Source: Cristatella mucedo (lineage: Eukaryota > Bryozoa > Phylactolaemata > Cristatellidae). From it: a DNA stretch of 64,000 nucleotides. Position 1 is the stretch's first letter, and each line of letters opens with the position of its first letter. The notes beneath the pieces are model-generated. The model saw nothing but the letters and a program-made list of their open reading frames with translations, did no database searches and was not told where the DNA came from. The translations under genes and the position numbers were made by a program. Shown here piece by piece: positions 34,663 to 45,404 of this stretch. The stretch covers positions 3,122,501 to 3,186,500 of the forward strand of contig WPIO01000005.1 in NCBI GenBank assembly GCA_009760855.2, written 5' to 3'.

Positions 34663-37551
34663 GTGTATATGTATATTGAAAAATCCGACTTTGGATGGTG
34701 ATGCTGAGTATCCACCACTTGCGTCTGATGACCTAGGTGATGAGCTTGCCCTACTGACTGTTAATCTCACAGTTCTTTCTTAACCCAGCAAAATCTTCAT
34801 AGGAGGTAAAACTGAGATAGTATTTCTAAATAGTTTTAGTGATTTGATTATCAAACGAACTGCAGCCTAATTTTACCACCACAATAGCACTTGTTTGATA
34901 ACAACAAGGACATATGCTTGTTCAATATATATGGGCTGATTAATTTTAAAATTTTCAGTTTCAGCTGGGAGAATACATTTCACCATTTGAATTTTTTCAA
35001 ATGCAAAATTGCCCAGGCCCCTATTCCTGCGCCCACCGACCGTCACCAAGGACGAAATCATGTCTTATATTCACACGATGAGCAACCGCCGAGTTCGTGT
35101 CGAATAAACACTATGATTTTGCACTATGATGTTTTAGTAATCGGTGGTCTAGCCCTGCCTTCATGAAAATCTTGCGAGTCTTGCCCCATACCAAAAGATT
35201 GTGTAGGTGCATCTTGATAGAAATGCTGGCTCTACCTGTAACGCCAGTCTCCCAACTTCCTTGCGGTGCAGTCTAGTGACACATTGAGCCGGCGTTCCAT
35301 ACAGACGGCCGTCTAGCTTTCTCTCGTATCTAGGCATCTTTCCCTGGATGTACAAAAATATAGTACCTACGCTCTTGTTCTGTTTTGCAGAACTTGGTTT
35401 ACCCATTTTTCGGCTATTGCTGGCATCCTGTCCACGGCTGACACCTGCAGCAGGTGCACCGTGCCAGGTGCCCGAGATCATGCTACTGGTCAGCTGAAAT
35501 TCGTGGGCTCTCGTGGGCCACTGAGCACAGCTAATCTGCCATGCAATTCCTTCTTGGGAGCCAGAGCTACCCTATTCATCAGCTTAGCAGCAGCTGCAAA
35601 TAAATGGGGCAGTGAGCCAGTAGGGCAGCCGTGGCAAGCTGGCACACGGGGTGAATTGCCGGTCGTCCATAAATATATGTTATTTTAATGTACGGCACTT
35701 AATTCTGTCAAGAGTGAGGCTTAAACTGGGGCAGGTGGTCCATGTAGGCCTGTAATTGCTGCACCAAGGTTCTTGTATCTGAGCATTCTCTGATGCTGGG
35801 AATTTATGCTGTAATGAGGGCACCTTGAGATATGTGATCTGACAACCCAATACTTGCCAAGATACTTTCTTTGTGCCGTGATGTCATACAGGATCCACGG
35901 CTGGTGACAACTGCTGTGAAAATGGTGGATCTGTAGTCGGTCCTAGGCCCACGAAGCCATACTAGATGCTGAACTAAAAGCTGGTCTCTATAATGATGCA
36001 TGGGGCGATTTGGTAGCGATAGGTAGCTCGTCAATCTATCACCCTATGCTGGGTTACATTGGTAACTGTGAATGTTAAGGAACTAGGGACATCCATGTGT
36101 AGTCTCTGGCTCAAAACTATTCTATGCTGATCAGGTTATGAACCATTACCTGTTAGACCTGTGTTATAATTGCAAAACTTTGCTCACCCTCCCAATTTTC
36201 ACTTCCATTGGTTCATTAATTCTGTCATAGCTGATTCGTTTTCTTCCTGTGCTTATGATATATGTGCTGCTTCGTTGGCTTGTATCTGTCCTTGTATCTG
36301 ACCTATCTATCTGACCTTGCCCTAAGACTGCTCGACCGAATTCAAGGGCCCGCGAAGATCTTGCAGACCGCACGGGCTGTTCTCTCATGCTTCTCCCATC
36401 TTTCATTAAAGAAGTTCTTATTCCTAACGACTTTTGTTTACATGAGTGAATGCATTTTATATTTGACACTAGAAGTATTCTAATCATTCGCTTTGTGTTG
36501 GGCGCTCCTTTCGGTATTTTTTATCTTCATGAAACTTCGAAGACTGCTCAATTTATGTGGTCTGCATGGTGCAACACGTGGATTGAGTGTGAGCAGGCAA
36601 CTAGTCGCTTAGCCGGTTGCTCAGCTAGGACTTTTAGGCTTCCATACACAAGCTATGCCTTGCTCACTCAAGCTTGCAATTAAATTTCGGCTGCCCTCAG
36701 TCATTTTCTTCTTTTCTTTGTGAAAAATTCTATTGACTGAGTGACTGCACACTTCGGCAAGTCACCACTATCATTGCTGACTCACATTCAAGCTGGCTCA
36801 GATGTTTTGCCCGCTTTCATTGTGTTGGTGTGTGTGTGTGTTTATGTGTTTGTGTGTGCGTGCACAACTGATGTAGTGGTCATGCAATCTCTAAAATGGG
36901 TGCTGAAAACGAAATAATTTACTCTCTTTATAAACCATCCCTGTAAATTCAAAATGTATACCTGGTGAAAAGGTAACCTTTACTAAGAGAAAGATGTATG
37001 CGCAGTAGATAATTTGAGATCAGCTAGCCGATTGAGGATCAATGTACGAATGAAGCATAGACTTGTTGTTGCATCTCTCGGCGACTGTCCAAAAGAGAGT
37101 TACTAAATACCAGTTGATGTTTCGCCCTCAGTAAAAAGAAGTTCAAAATAATTAGGGCTGTCGTTACTAGACTGGATAAAGCTGAACAGCTTTTAGATAG
37201 GTCTGATCGCCAATGACTTATACCACCATGAATGCACTCGGCAGCCAAGCATCTGTGTAGGAAGTTCGTAGAGCAAGCAATAGGGAGGCTTTATTTTTTA
37301 TTTCGGTTCATTTTCATGTCAGCTCACCATTTTCAGCACTGAGTTTGTATCAATACTCGGCGTTGAATATGAGCATTTAGCTCTTATTTGGCACTGTAAA
37401 AGGCCTTTGCCCTGTAGCAAAGTTCCACGGCACAATAATGAGGATATTTGCTCCCATGTGCAGTGCAGCCGTGCTGACTAGACTTGTGAAGGCTGCGGCC
37501 TGATTTTATCATGCAGTTCGTGCTGTGCAGCTAAAAATAACAAAATATAAC
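34663..37551. other. Intron sequence; possible LINE remnant at 36.3-36.4 kb
   Basis: At 36320-36400 the + strand reads LRLLDRIQGPAKILQTARAV, weakly like the LQRVQNxAARLV block of L2/CR1-like elements. No other support. The remainder is unrecognised. Confidence 0.3.
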
Positions 37552-37711
37552 TTCCTTGTACGGTGCCCTTAAAGAACTGAATCTCGATCCTGGCGCTTTG
37601 CATATGCCGCAGGGTGTGAGCCCACGACCTCGGTCGTTCAGATGAGCACCTTGATCTCGGTCGTTAAAGGCAAGCGGCACTTTAACCCCTGAGCCAAACC
37701 AGCTAGCGAGC
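37552..37711 (-). mobile_element. SINE-A copy, antisense, expanded head
   Basis: The tail hairpin on the + strand reads GTGCCCTTAAAGAACTGAAT..CTCGATCCTGGCGCTTTGC. Then GTGAGCCCACGACCTCGGTC, a second TCGGTCGTTAAAGG unit, and TGAGCCAAACCAGCT. The duplicated head segment accounts for the extra length. Confidence 0.75.
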
Positions 37712-39238
37712 CAGGCCAAGCAAGCACTGGATCCGGTACAGTGAATTGCAGCTCCGAAATAGAAGCACGGAGACTCGTCGGCTGTAGATTTCGCCACACA
37801 ATGCGTTGGGTCCCTCGCACCAACTGTCTAAAGTGCAGGCCTTGCTCTGTGTGTGCACCGAGCTCAAGACCAGTAGTCCATGGACGGTGGTGGTGAGCCG
37901 AGGGCCGAATGAGCACGCGTTCGAACTCGCACCCCCGGTATGCGTGATTGTACAGCAGGTAGTCAGAGATGCGTTTGCATGCAGTCTTACAAGTAGATAG
38001 CAATGAGTTAGAGTTTCTGCCGAAAGTAATGGGGGGGGGGAGTTGTAGAGCTCACTAGCAGATAGGAGACTGAAACCAGCTGGGAGCCACCCAATTACAA
38101 GTGAGTTGGTCTGCAAACTGAATAAAGGGCAACCACTCGGAAAGGGCTCGAAACTCGGTGTGCAGCAGGCACCGGGTGGCACCCTATTTGTCGCCGTGTT
38201 ATGTGCAAATGATTTGCAACAGCTTTTTCTAGACGACCATGTTTAGTATTCAAGGAGCCAACCTGTTGTGCCATGGGAGGAATATTAATGCTGCGACGGC
38301 CATTAAATGCCTATTGCCAATGAGCTCTCAGTTGACACTAATAGCAGGCCAGTTAAAAGACAAATAGCGATCCAGTCATATTTTAGCCATCTGACTACCC
38401 CAATGCAATTATGCTGTCTAGCCTCTAATTGTTTCCTGAGCCTGCCTGATGGCTGCTTACCATTTGTAACTGCACGTTTTAGTTTCCTGTTGCTCATAAC
38501 AGGAACCACCTCCCAATCGTTCGGTTACTTGCCAGAGCCATCTTTGAGCTTTGTCTTATAACCTGCTGCCTTACACTTCCAAAATGCAGTTGCACAGTCG
38601 GTCTCTAGCAGAAAGGGTTCCACTGTGAAGGATTCTCGACAAAGCTCGATTCTCGGTAGTTTCTCAGTAGCCTTGCACGCCAAGTGCATGCCAGCCCTTG
38701 CGCCCCGTGCCGCGCACTCAGCGGCTAGTGCATTGTGGCTGCTCTGAGCTGCTTGGTCTGCGAAATGATTGCCTGATAACTGTTATAGGCTGCCACTAGA
38801 ACTGCCACCATAGTTCGTTAGCAGTTATGAGAGAAATCGGAGGTGTCCTTTTATGTTTGCTGCCATCGTTGCCGGACGTGCAGTCTGTAACGCGAATCCA
38901 ACTGAGGCAACCTCACGGATTGCCTTCAGTACTGCAGCACTATGCTGCTGCTGCTTCTTGCCCCTGAATTTGAGCAGTGGCGTGCGCTGCTGCTGCACGA
39001 CGATGTTAATGCTCAGCTAACTACCGGTCGCTACCAATCAGTGATCCTGCTGCCCTTTTTCTTTCTTGCTTGTAGCTATCGTGCTCTTGCATGCCTGTAC
39101 TGCACTTTTTTTGGATTCATTACATTTTTCTTCGCCCGAGGAGGAGATCACTACAGGAAGTGTACTGTATGTGTCTACGTCCTTCATGCATTATGACATT
39201 GCAAGCAGGTTCGCTTTTGTGTATGCATGAATGTGCCA
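37712..39238. other. Intron sequence, nothing recognised
   Basis: Contains a 159-codon minus-strand ORF (37703-38182) without any domain, partly over the SINE, and a G run at 38031-38040. Not supported as a gene. Confidence 0.45.
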
Positions 39239-39391
39239 GCTCTGGTTTGGCCCAGTGGCTCAGGTGCTTGCCTCAAACAAGGTCAAGGTGAATGTATTTG
39301 ATGACCGAGATCATGGGCTCGAGCCCCATGGCGTATGTGAAGCACCGTTATGGAGATTAAATTCTCTTATGGCGCTATACATTTGGACTAT
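39239..39391 (+). mobile_element. SINE-A copy, expanded-head subfamily
   Basis: TCTGGTTTGGCCCAGTGGCT, AACAAGGTCAAGGTGAATGT (the additional segment), ATGGGCTCGAGCCCCATGGC, then GAGATTAAATTCTCTTATGG and the GCGCTATACATTTG end. Confidence 0.85.
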
Positions 39392-40016
39392 GTTTTTTTT
39401 TAATTTTTAAGTACGAAGTGTGGATGTGGGTGTGCAGTCGCTAGAGCAAATGCGATTGCTCCCTGCTGGAGCCGAATAAGCCTAGGCTGACGAATGCTTT
39501 ATCCCTTCATGCCTCTTGCTTTTCTACCAATGAAGCCCATTGCAATGACGTCTGGCTTGGTAATGGTATTCTCGAGACACCTCTGGGATGTCCGCAAACT
39601 TTGCAAGGTGTGATAAGGTTCAGTATAGTGTTTCAGTAACCAAAGAGAGGTCTTACAACCTCTGGGATTCGATCTTACCCCCTCCATCCCGGCTTCAGGG
39701 GCCCACTTGGCCCTTGGGAGGTAGGAGACGAGTGCTGCATGCACTGATTAGGTTATTTCATCGCTTGAACTTGGGTGAGCTTATTGCCCCCTCCCCAAGT
39801 CCCTGCTCAAGACTGCCAGCTTCGACTTTTAGTCGACCTCATTATCATTTGCCGATTAGGTATTTTAAAGTACTTGGCGTTGGTTCGGCTGTGGCTACTC
39901 GGCAGCTATTCTCAACCGACCTTAATGGGTGCAGGGCAACAGTGCTAGCCACTGGTAACTGCTGCTGGCTTCCTGGCCTGTGGTTAGCTGCTGCATTGCC
40001 GTGGTGACAGGCCCTA

Positions 40017-40017
<1 letters not shown>

Positions 40018-40083
<66 letters not shown>
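40018..40083. repeat. (CTG)22 trinucleotide repeat
   Basis: Twenty-two uninterrupted CTG units on the sense strand of the gene, in the intron about 240 bp before the exon that encodes the zinc-binding motif. On the antisense strand it generates a poly-Gln ORF that is an artefact. Confidence 0.97.
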
Positions 40084-40084
<1 letters not shown>

Positions 40085-40322
40085 GTCCTCCTGTTCTCAC
40101 TCACAATGGGGACTTCGATTTAGCAACCTCGGCATTGCTCTCAGCTGCATCGCGTGAGAGTTCTGCCCTTCGCTAATTTCGGCCTGACCGTGCCGCGTTA
40201 GAGTCAGTCGGTGGTGGCGAACCCATCCTACGAGTGCGGCTGTGTTCGCACGGCAACCAGCACAGCACTGGGAACCCAGTCTGCCACAACGGACCAGACC
40301 ACGTTCCTCTCTTAATTTGTAG

Positions 40323-40448
40323 CTGCTGTTCCATCGTGGGCAGGAGTGGGGGCCGACAAAGTGTGTCGCTGGCCTTGCATTGCACAACGGTGGGTGTGGC
40401 AGCTCACGAAATAGGGCACGTCGTGGGATTCTGGCATGAACACACAAG
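40323..40448 (+). CDS. tld-like: Tolloid-like exon: zinc-binding active site
   Basis: Begins [20 protein letters not shown] and ends [18 protein letters not shown]. The vicinal Cys pair followed by VGRxGG is a hallmark of the Tolloid/BMP1 subgroup of astacins. [12 protein letters not shown] is the full astacin signature HExxHxxGFxHE, with three zinc-ligand histidines and the catalytic glutamate all present. The acceptor TTTGTAG at 40322 gives phase 2 entry, completing the Gly of CGCC with the previous exon. The donor ACAAG|GTATGT leaves phase 2. No damage is seen, so the protease is expected to be active. Confidence 0.96.
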
Positions 40449-40861
40449 GTATGTTGGGCTTTTGTCGGCCGACAGCATCCCATCAGGCTCAGCCGCGTGA
40501 GACCGGATGGGCTTTCTATCGGCTTTCTGCTGGCGCCACCTTCTTTGCCTGCGACCGTGCAGTTTCTTGCTAGCTGCCTATGAGAGCTGATGCCACGATC
40601 ACTGCTTGCATAACAAGCACATGTGCCAACAGCGAGCTGCGCTCACTCCTCTGCCGCGACTCCGGCTTGATCTCCATGCCTCCACTTACGCAGTAGCATC
40701 CCCATCTGTTTGATGGCAGCATTTGGTCGACATATTCAGCCTCTTTAGCTCGACGAGGTCATAGCCATCGCAGCTTGCTTGTACTCTGTTTTACACCCTT
40801 GTGGCTGTATCTGGACACATTTTTTTGCATCCAAATGCATATGTGCTTGCACATGTAGTGA

Positions 40862-40864
<3 letters not shown>

Positions 40865-40939
<75 letters not shown>
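40865..40939. repeat. (GT)n, about 37 units, next to a splice acceptor
   Basis: Uninterrupted GT run on the sense strand, ending 44 bp before the next exon. In the transcript it is a UG repeat. Cys/Val-rich and His/Thr-rich ORFs across it are artefacts. Confidence 0.97.
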
Positions 40940-40940
<1 letters not shown>

Positions 40941-40983
40941 ATGTACACTTGTGGCATGCATTCAAGAATTCCGAATGTCATAG

Positions 40984-41125
40984 GCCTGACAGGGATAGCT
41001 ACATTGAAGTCAAGACAGACAATGTTCGGGAGGATAAGCTAGCAAATTTTGATATCAGAAGTCAGCACACTATCGACTCTCTCGGTCGACCGTATGATTA
41101 CTTCTCGCTTATGCACTACAGCGCT
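40984..41125 (+). CDS. tld-like: Tolloid-like exon: after zinc motif to Met-turn
   Basis: Translates PDRDSYIEVKTDNVREDKLA, NFDIRSQHTIDSLGRPYDY and FSLMHYSA. The RPDRD start continues the WHEHTR of the previous exon across the phase 2 junction. YDYFSLMHYSA contains the Met-turn (SLMHY) whose tyrosine is the fifth zinc-site residue in astacins. The acceptor is AATGTCATAG, weak and without a pyrimidine tract; it is preceded by a GT repeat. The donor GCT|GTAAGT is strong and phase 0. Confidence 0.94.
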
Positions 41126-41596
41126 GTAAGTAAGGCCGTCAAGCACTTTGCACTGCTACAGCTCCTGCTCCTTCTGTTGCTGCTGATGGCGATCTGTTTT
41201 TTTGAGAAGCGAATTCTTGCATGATGTATTCCTTCTACTTTTAATGATCAATGGGTCTCTCGCCTTTTTATTCTTACTCGTGATATTTGTGCTGTTCAAA
41301 GGGCTCACCAATATACTTGGGGCTCCAAGGAATTGAAATTATTATCTCGTAAAAGCCAAAAGCATAACATTGATAGCTTAACCTAACCTACCCCCAAATT
41401 GTATGATATATCTATGGCAAAATGGTGAGTGTTGCTACACTGTTTACCTCCCGTATCTCAGGTCGGGAGTTAACTTTCCTGGTTCCAAAGAGAGTCTTTT
41501 GTCTTCTAGACTGCCGACCAGTCTATTACCAGGGGATGGTTTTTGGAACATAAACCTGGTCTCGGTTTTGTTGCACTTGCTTTTAACCCTCAGGCT
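41126..41596. other. Intron sequence, nothing recognised
   Basis: No repeat family or exon recognised. Confidence 0.45.
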
Positions 41597-41740
41597 GTGC
41601 TGGTTTGGCCTAACTGTTAAGGTGCTTGCTTCCAACCAAAGTCAAGGTTACTGTATTTGCCGACTGAGGGCGTGGGCTTGAGCCCCTTAGCATATGTGAA
41701 GTGCATGAATAGAGATTAAGTTCTCTTAGGGTGCTATAAT
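41597..41740 (+). mobile_element. SINE-A copy, tail-to-tail with LINE-A
   Basis: GTGCTGGTTTGGCCTAACTG head, AAAGTCAAGGTTACTGTATT additional segment, GTGGGCTTGAGCCCCTTAGC, and tail GAGATTAAGTTCTCTTAGGG with TGCTATAATAATAA. The ATA repeat is shared with the tail of the oppositely oriented LINE-A that follows. Confidence 0.85.
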
Positions 41741-41918
41741 AATAATAATAATAATATTGCACTTGATAAAGCGCCCTCAGAGAACTTAATCTCTTTCTAG
41801 GCACTTTACATTTGCTGCAAAGTGATACGCAATAGAATAGTAAGTAAAATCATGCTTGAAAAACAAACAAAATGAATAACATGGTTAGGGGTTACATGCA
41901 CTGGGTCAGCATGCAATA
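41741..41918 (-). mobile_element. Young LINE-A 3' fragment in intron, antisense
   Basis: 5'-truncated LINE-A 3' end. 41756-41916 matches 14731-14891 with a single substitution. It ends abruptly at CAGCATGCAA, beyond which the sequence is unique and AT-rich. Confidence 0.9.
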
Positions 41919-42491
41919 CAGTGGATTATATATAATTATATATTATATGAATTGGTTGGATCAGGAAAACGTAGAATCTCTACAACCATATTAAGTAGTC
42001 AGCACTCTAAAGACTGGACACGCTCACTCTTTATTTGCTGACTATGTGGTGATGCTGAGTACACATCTATTTAGCTTTGGCTTGATATTTTACAACATCT
42101 CGTTCGCTATGTCAACTATTTTTTTACTGTATGCTCGGGCCTTAGTGATCTTGGTGATAGCTGTGACATTCTTTCTAGGTCTCTTAGGAAATGACCCATG
42201 TAGAGCCTCGATGTCTAGAATATTGCTGTTTAACCGGCCAAGAGTCACCGAGCAACACGTTGCTGGGATAGCTGAGTTATCCATCAAAAATTGACAAGAT
42301 CAAATGCTGGTGTGCGGTTTAATTGGATAAGCTTTGTAGCAAAATGTTTCTTTTGACAATTGTTTTGCATTCCTTGCTTAGGCGATGATGAAACAGTTTT
42401 AAAGGATTACACGATAGGCAGCTGCACAGCCATGATGAGGCATAAGCAGGTATGATGACCGAAGGATAAAGACGAAGATAATAGTATTAGT
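41919..42491. other. Intron sequence, nothing recognised
   Basis: AT-rich start then unique sequence. Complementary ORFs on the two strands around 42.1-42.3 kb have no recognised domain. Confidence 0.4.
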
Positions 42492-42556
42492 AATAATAAC
42501 AATACATTTATATAACATCAGAGAACTCAATCTCATTCAAGGAACTTTACAGATGC
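42492..42556 (-). mobile_element. LINE-A 3' tail fragment
   Basis: TAATAATAACAATACATTTA tail, then decayed hairpin CATCAGAGAACTCAATCTCA..TTCAAGGAACTTTAC. Only about 65 bp remain. Confidence 0.65.
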
Positions 42557-42763
42557 TGTCCCAAGATAACTTGGGCTTCAGAATACCTAAACTCTTATCA
42601 GTTTCCTGTTTGAAATGTCTAGCATTTTCCTGCTAAAAATGTCTAGCAGCTAGCGTTTAAAAACAAAAATTAATGGAAATGAACTTATTATTAAATATCG
42701 CAAAGCTTAACACAAGGCTATCACTGTCTTTAAGTTACTAAGAGGCTCTTACATTGCTTGTAC

Positions 42764-42908
42764 CAGCTTACTGCGGTTAAAGTGCTCGCCCCGACTAAGG
42801 CCTGGCTGAGGTCATGGGCTCGAGCCCTGAGGCATACGTGAAGCACCTGAATAGAGATTTAGTTCTCTTGGGGTGCTATACAAATTAATTATATATATAT
42901 ATATATAT
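42764..42908 (+). mobile_element. SINE-A copy with AT tail
   Basis: CTGCGGTTAAAGTGCTCGCC, then GGTCATGGGCTCGAGCCCTG, then GAATAGAGATTTAGTTCTCT and GGGGTGCTATACAAATTAAT. An AT repeat of about 20 bp follows. Confidence 0.85.
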
Positions 42909-43723
42909 CAAGAAAAGCTCTGACGTACACGGAAATTAAAAAATGTAATAGGTACAATGGTTTTCCTTGAAAATATCACGATGTGGAAAAGAAGAACTTT
43001 AGACTGTAGCAAATACAATCGAAATCGGGCAAACGTATTTTGTGCCCAATTTCAAAACCTTGCAGTGAAAAGTTTCACAAATTCAAACTGCAAATAATGT
43101 CATAAAGTAGGAACATAAAAACAAATGATCGATTTTCGATGTGTGAAGCCAGTTTAGTTTATCCCCCATCTAGCCGAGATGCAACGAGGACCCAAGTCTG
43201 TTAAACCGATCGTATCGCTCATGCAATGAGCACCGTCAACTAGCTTTCTGTAAGGTCAGAGGGAAATCATACAGGATACTGGGTATTCTGGTAGCAATAA
43301 AACAAGATCTCTCTCAAATTCAAGCCATGTCATATGATTCCTGCCATTACCACTTCCCCGAAAGAATCAGGTAGGCAGCCTAGCTTTGCGAATGACACTG
43401 AATCATACTGTGAAAGTTTTGTTGATGTTGACTAAAAATCCAAAAACCTGTACAAATTCATTGATATTTATTTTAAATCTCTTGAAACTTTTTGCAGCAG
43501 CTATAGATTGTGGGTTCATGTACCTTTGCAAAGCAGCATAGAAATAATACAAGTTGCTTCAGTTTTTGAGTTGTTTGACTCGACGAGGTAGAGTTGGAAA
43601 GCAGTTTTCATTCACCTGTTATTTTCCACTTTGTTAGCCCCAGAAACAAGTATGCGTATACGGTTGTCAGTTTCTGTTCCTTACCCACCAGCTAAATTAA
43701 GGTTGTGTGTTTCTTTTTATTAG
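42909..43723. other. Intron sequence, nothing recognised
   Basis: Unique AT-rich intron sequence up to the pyrimidine-rich acceptor (TTTCTTTTTATTAG) of the next exon. Confidence 0.5.
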
Positions 43724-43847
43724 AAAACTTTCTCAAAAAATGGCCTTGACACCATTGTGGCCAAGTCACGGGGCATTGTCCTTGGAACGAGGCGTCAACT
43801 AAGTTCAGAGGACATTATTCAGACACTGCTTTTGTACAGGTGTCCAT
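43724..43847 (+). CDS. tld-like: Tolloid-like exon: C-terminal end of astacin domain
   Basis: Reads KTFSKNGLDTIVAKSRGIVL then GTRRQLSSEDIIQTLLLYRC P. It matches the astacin end with FSxNGxDTI, the GQRxxLSxxDIxQxxxLYxCP block and the last cysteine, which pairs within the catalytic domain. Relative to vertebrate BMP1 the loop between VAKSR and GTRRQ is a few residues shorter. Phase 0 entry fits the preceding GCT|GTAAGT donor. The donor CCAT|GTAAGT leaves phase 1, the phase at which CUB and EGF modules are normally joined. Confidence 0.95.
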
Positions 43848-43949
43848 GTAAGTATGTGCTCAGCACCATAATGAATGTTCCTTTTCCACCACACCTTGGT
43901 TTTACTTCTACCATTGCGTACAGAGTACTATTTTGCTTTCGCTTTGCAG

Positions 43950-44066
43950 TTCCTCCATGTGGTGGCCTATTCAGCGACCAATCCGAGGGCAAGTTCTCAA
44001 GCCCATTTTACCCACATCCATATCCTCCGGACCATGACTGCACGTGGAGAATTTCTGTGAAACAAG
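43950..44066 (+). CDS. tld-like: Tolloid-like exon: CUB1, first half
   Basis: Reads PPCGGLFSDQSEGKFSSPFY then PHPYPPDHDCTWRISVKQ. Typical CUB beginning: CGG, the G-x-F-x-SPxYPxxYPxxxxC strand pattern, and CxWRI. The two cysteines form the first CUB disulfide. It starts with acceptor CTTTGCAG (phase 1) and ends CAAG|GTACGA (phase 1), so the module half is symmetric. CUB1 in this family helps substrate recognition and secretion. Confidence 0.95.
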
Positions 44067-45404
44067 GTACGAACCGTGTTACTGCTTCATAATTGTCGGT
44101 GTAGAGAAGTGACTGCTCTCCGTATGTTTAATCACTCCTGTACTGCTTTTTTCTGCTTTGTTAGTCCCACTTCTTGATATATTTGCATAGATTGTCAAGC
44201 TGTGCAAATATAATTTATCGACCTGGCTAGCATAATGCACGATTAAAATTGTTGCTACCGTTGCTATTTTTTTGAGGTTATTATTGCAGCCAACTAGCAG
44301 CTCTTGTCTAATATTCCAATCGTTAAAGAAAAATTAGAACGGTATCAGGAAAGCTGTGAGCTGCTGTGGCGGGCAGGGTTCAAGAAATTGCATCCGACCC
44401 AGTAAGTCATTCCTAAAAGCCACCTGACAAGCCGGTGAGACAGAATGGTGCCTTTCGCCTAATCCACCTAGTAAGCTGAAAAAGTGAAGCATGAAGTCAA
44501 CTTGGGTATTAAGCCATTTTGCCGATCCGGTAGCCAACATCTGGCTTTCAGCAGGGGGAGCGAGTCTGGTCTTCGAGCTTCGGTCCAGTAGCCCAGCAGG
44601 ACCTGCCGTGTTTAAGATCACAGGCCATGTCTCTGGGATTATACCAGCAGATAGCAGCAGCCTTGTGGTATCTAGCAATCGCGTAGCACCATTTTCATGG
44701 TGGCTAGGCATCATTACGTCTGTACCGGGGTGTCTCGGCAAACTTCCTGAACAGTACAAGGCTGCCTTATTTAGGTGCCATGCAAACTAAATTGCTTTGA
44801 GTAGCTTCTATTCTAGGCTCGCAAGAGAGATCTTCTAGATGGTATTTGCTGTACATGCATGCCTAAATACTTACACAGCTTAAATTGTTGGCTTTTGTGC
44901 TGACTACCCCTGACTGCAACGTGCATAATGGAATATATAATTACAATGTAGAAATCCTCTGTAAGTGCCGAAGCAGACTGCTGCTTCTGCCATCTCTGAA
45001 TGCACTGCACAGTTTTGCATCCTCTGTTCATAGTGTCTGAGTACACTAGGCATGGCACTTGTATGGCAGTATCCGTTAATGTTGAGTCTGAATTTTGCTA
45101 GAGTTTATTTTCTTTACTATTTGGCTGGTAGTCCGCCTAAAACTATCAGGAGGAGCAATAGAGCACTAGCTGCAGGTTTTTGCAGGCATGTTTACAGTGA
45201 TCGACAACCGTCTAATTTTTGTCCGAGGTAAGTCTGCTGATTGCAATGCTCAGCTTGATTGCAGCATAAACAGTTAATTCCGTGCTGGCGAATTACTACG
45301 ATTTTAATTGCTTGCCCGTTACCGCATTTTTCACTTTAACTGTTGCACCTTTGATGAAGTTGCCTTCATGCTGAATGAGAAACACCAGAAAAACTGAATT
45401 GCCA
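44067..45404. other. Intron sequence; GAGGAGC-rich unique DNA
   Basis: A 141-codon minus-strand ORF and a 99-codon + ORF overlap at 44.3-44.8 kb. Neither shows a recognised domain or splice linkage. No repeat family found. Confidence 0.4.

Noticed and set aside
37703-38182. 159-codon minus-strand ORF
   Set aside because: Partly SINE-A, the rest low-complexity serine/leucine-rich translation without a domain.
39922-40104. Poly-glutamine ORF on the minus strand
   Set aside because: Antisense of the (CTG)22 repeat inside an intron; no coding context.
40865-41224. Cys/Val-rich ORF including the Met-turn sequence
   Set aside because: The Cys/Val part is the translated GT repeat. Only the part after the acceptor at 40984 is exon.
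44334-44790. Overlapping ORFs on both strands within the CUB1 intron
   Set aside because: No domain, and CUB1 is already complete with phase-matched exons on either side.
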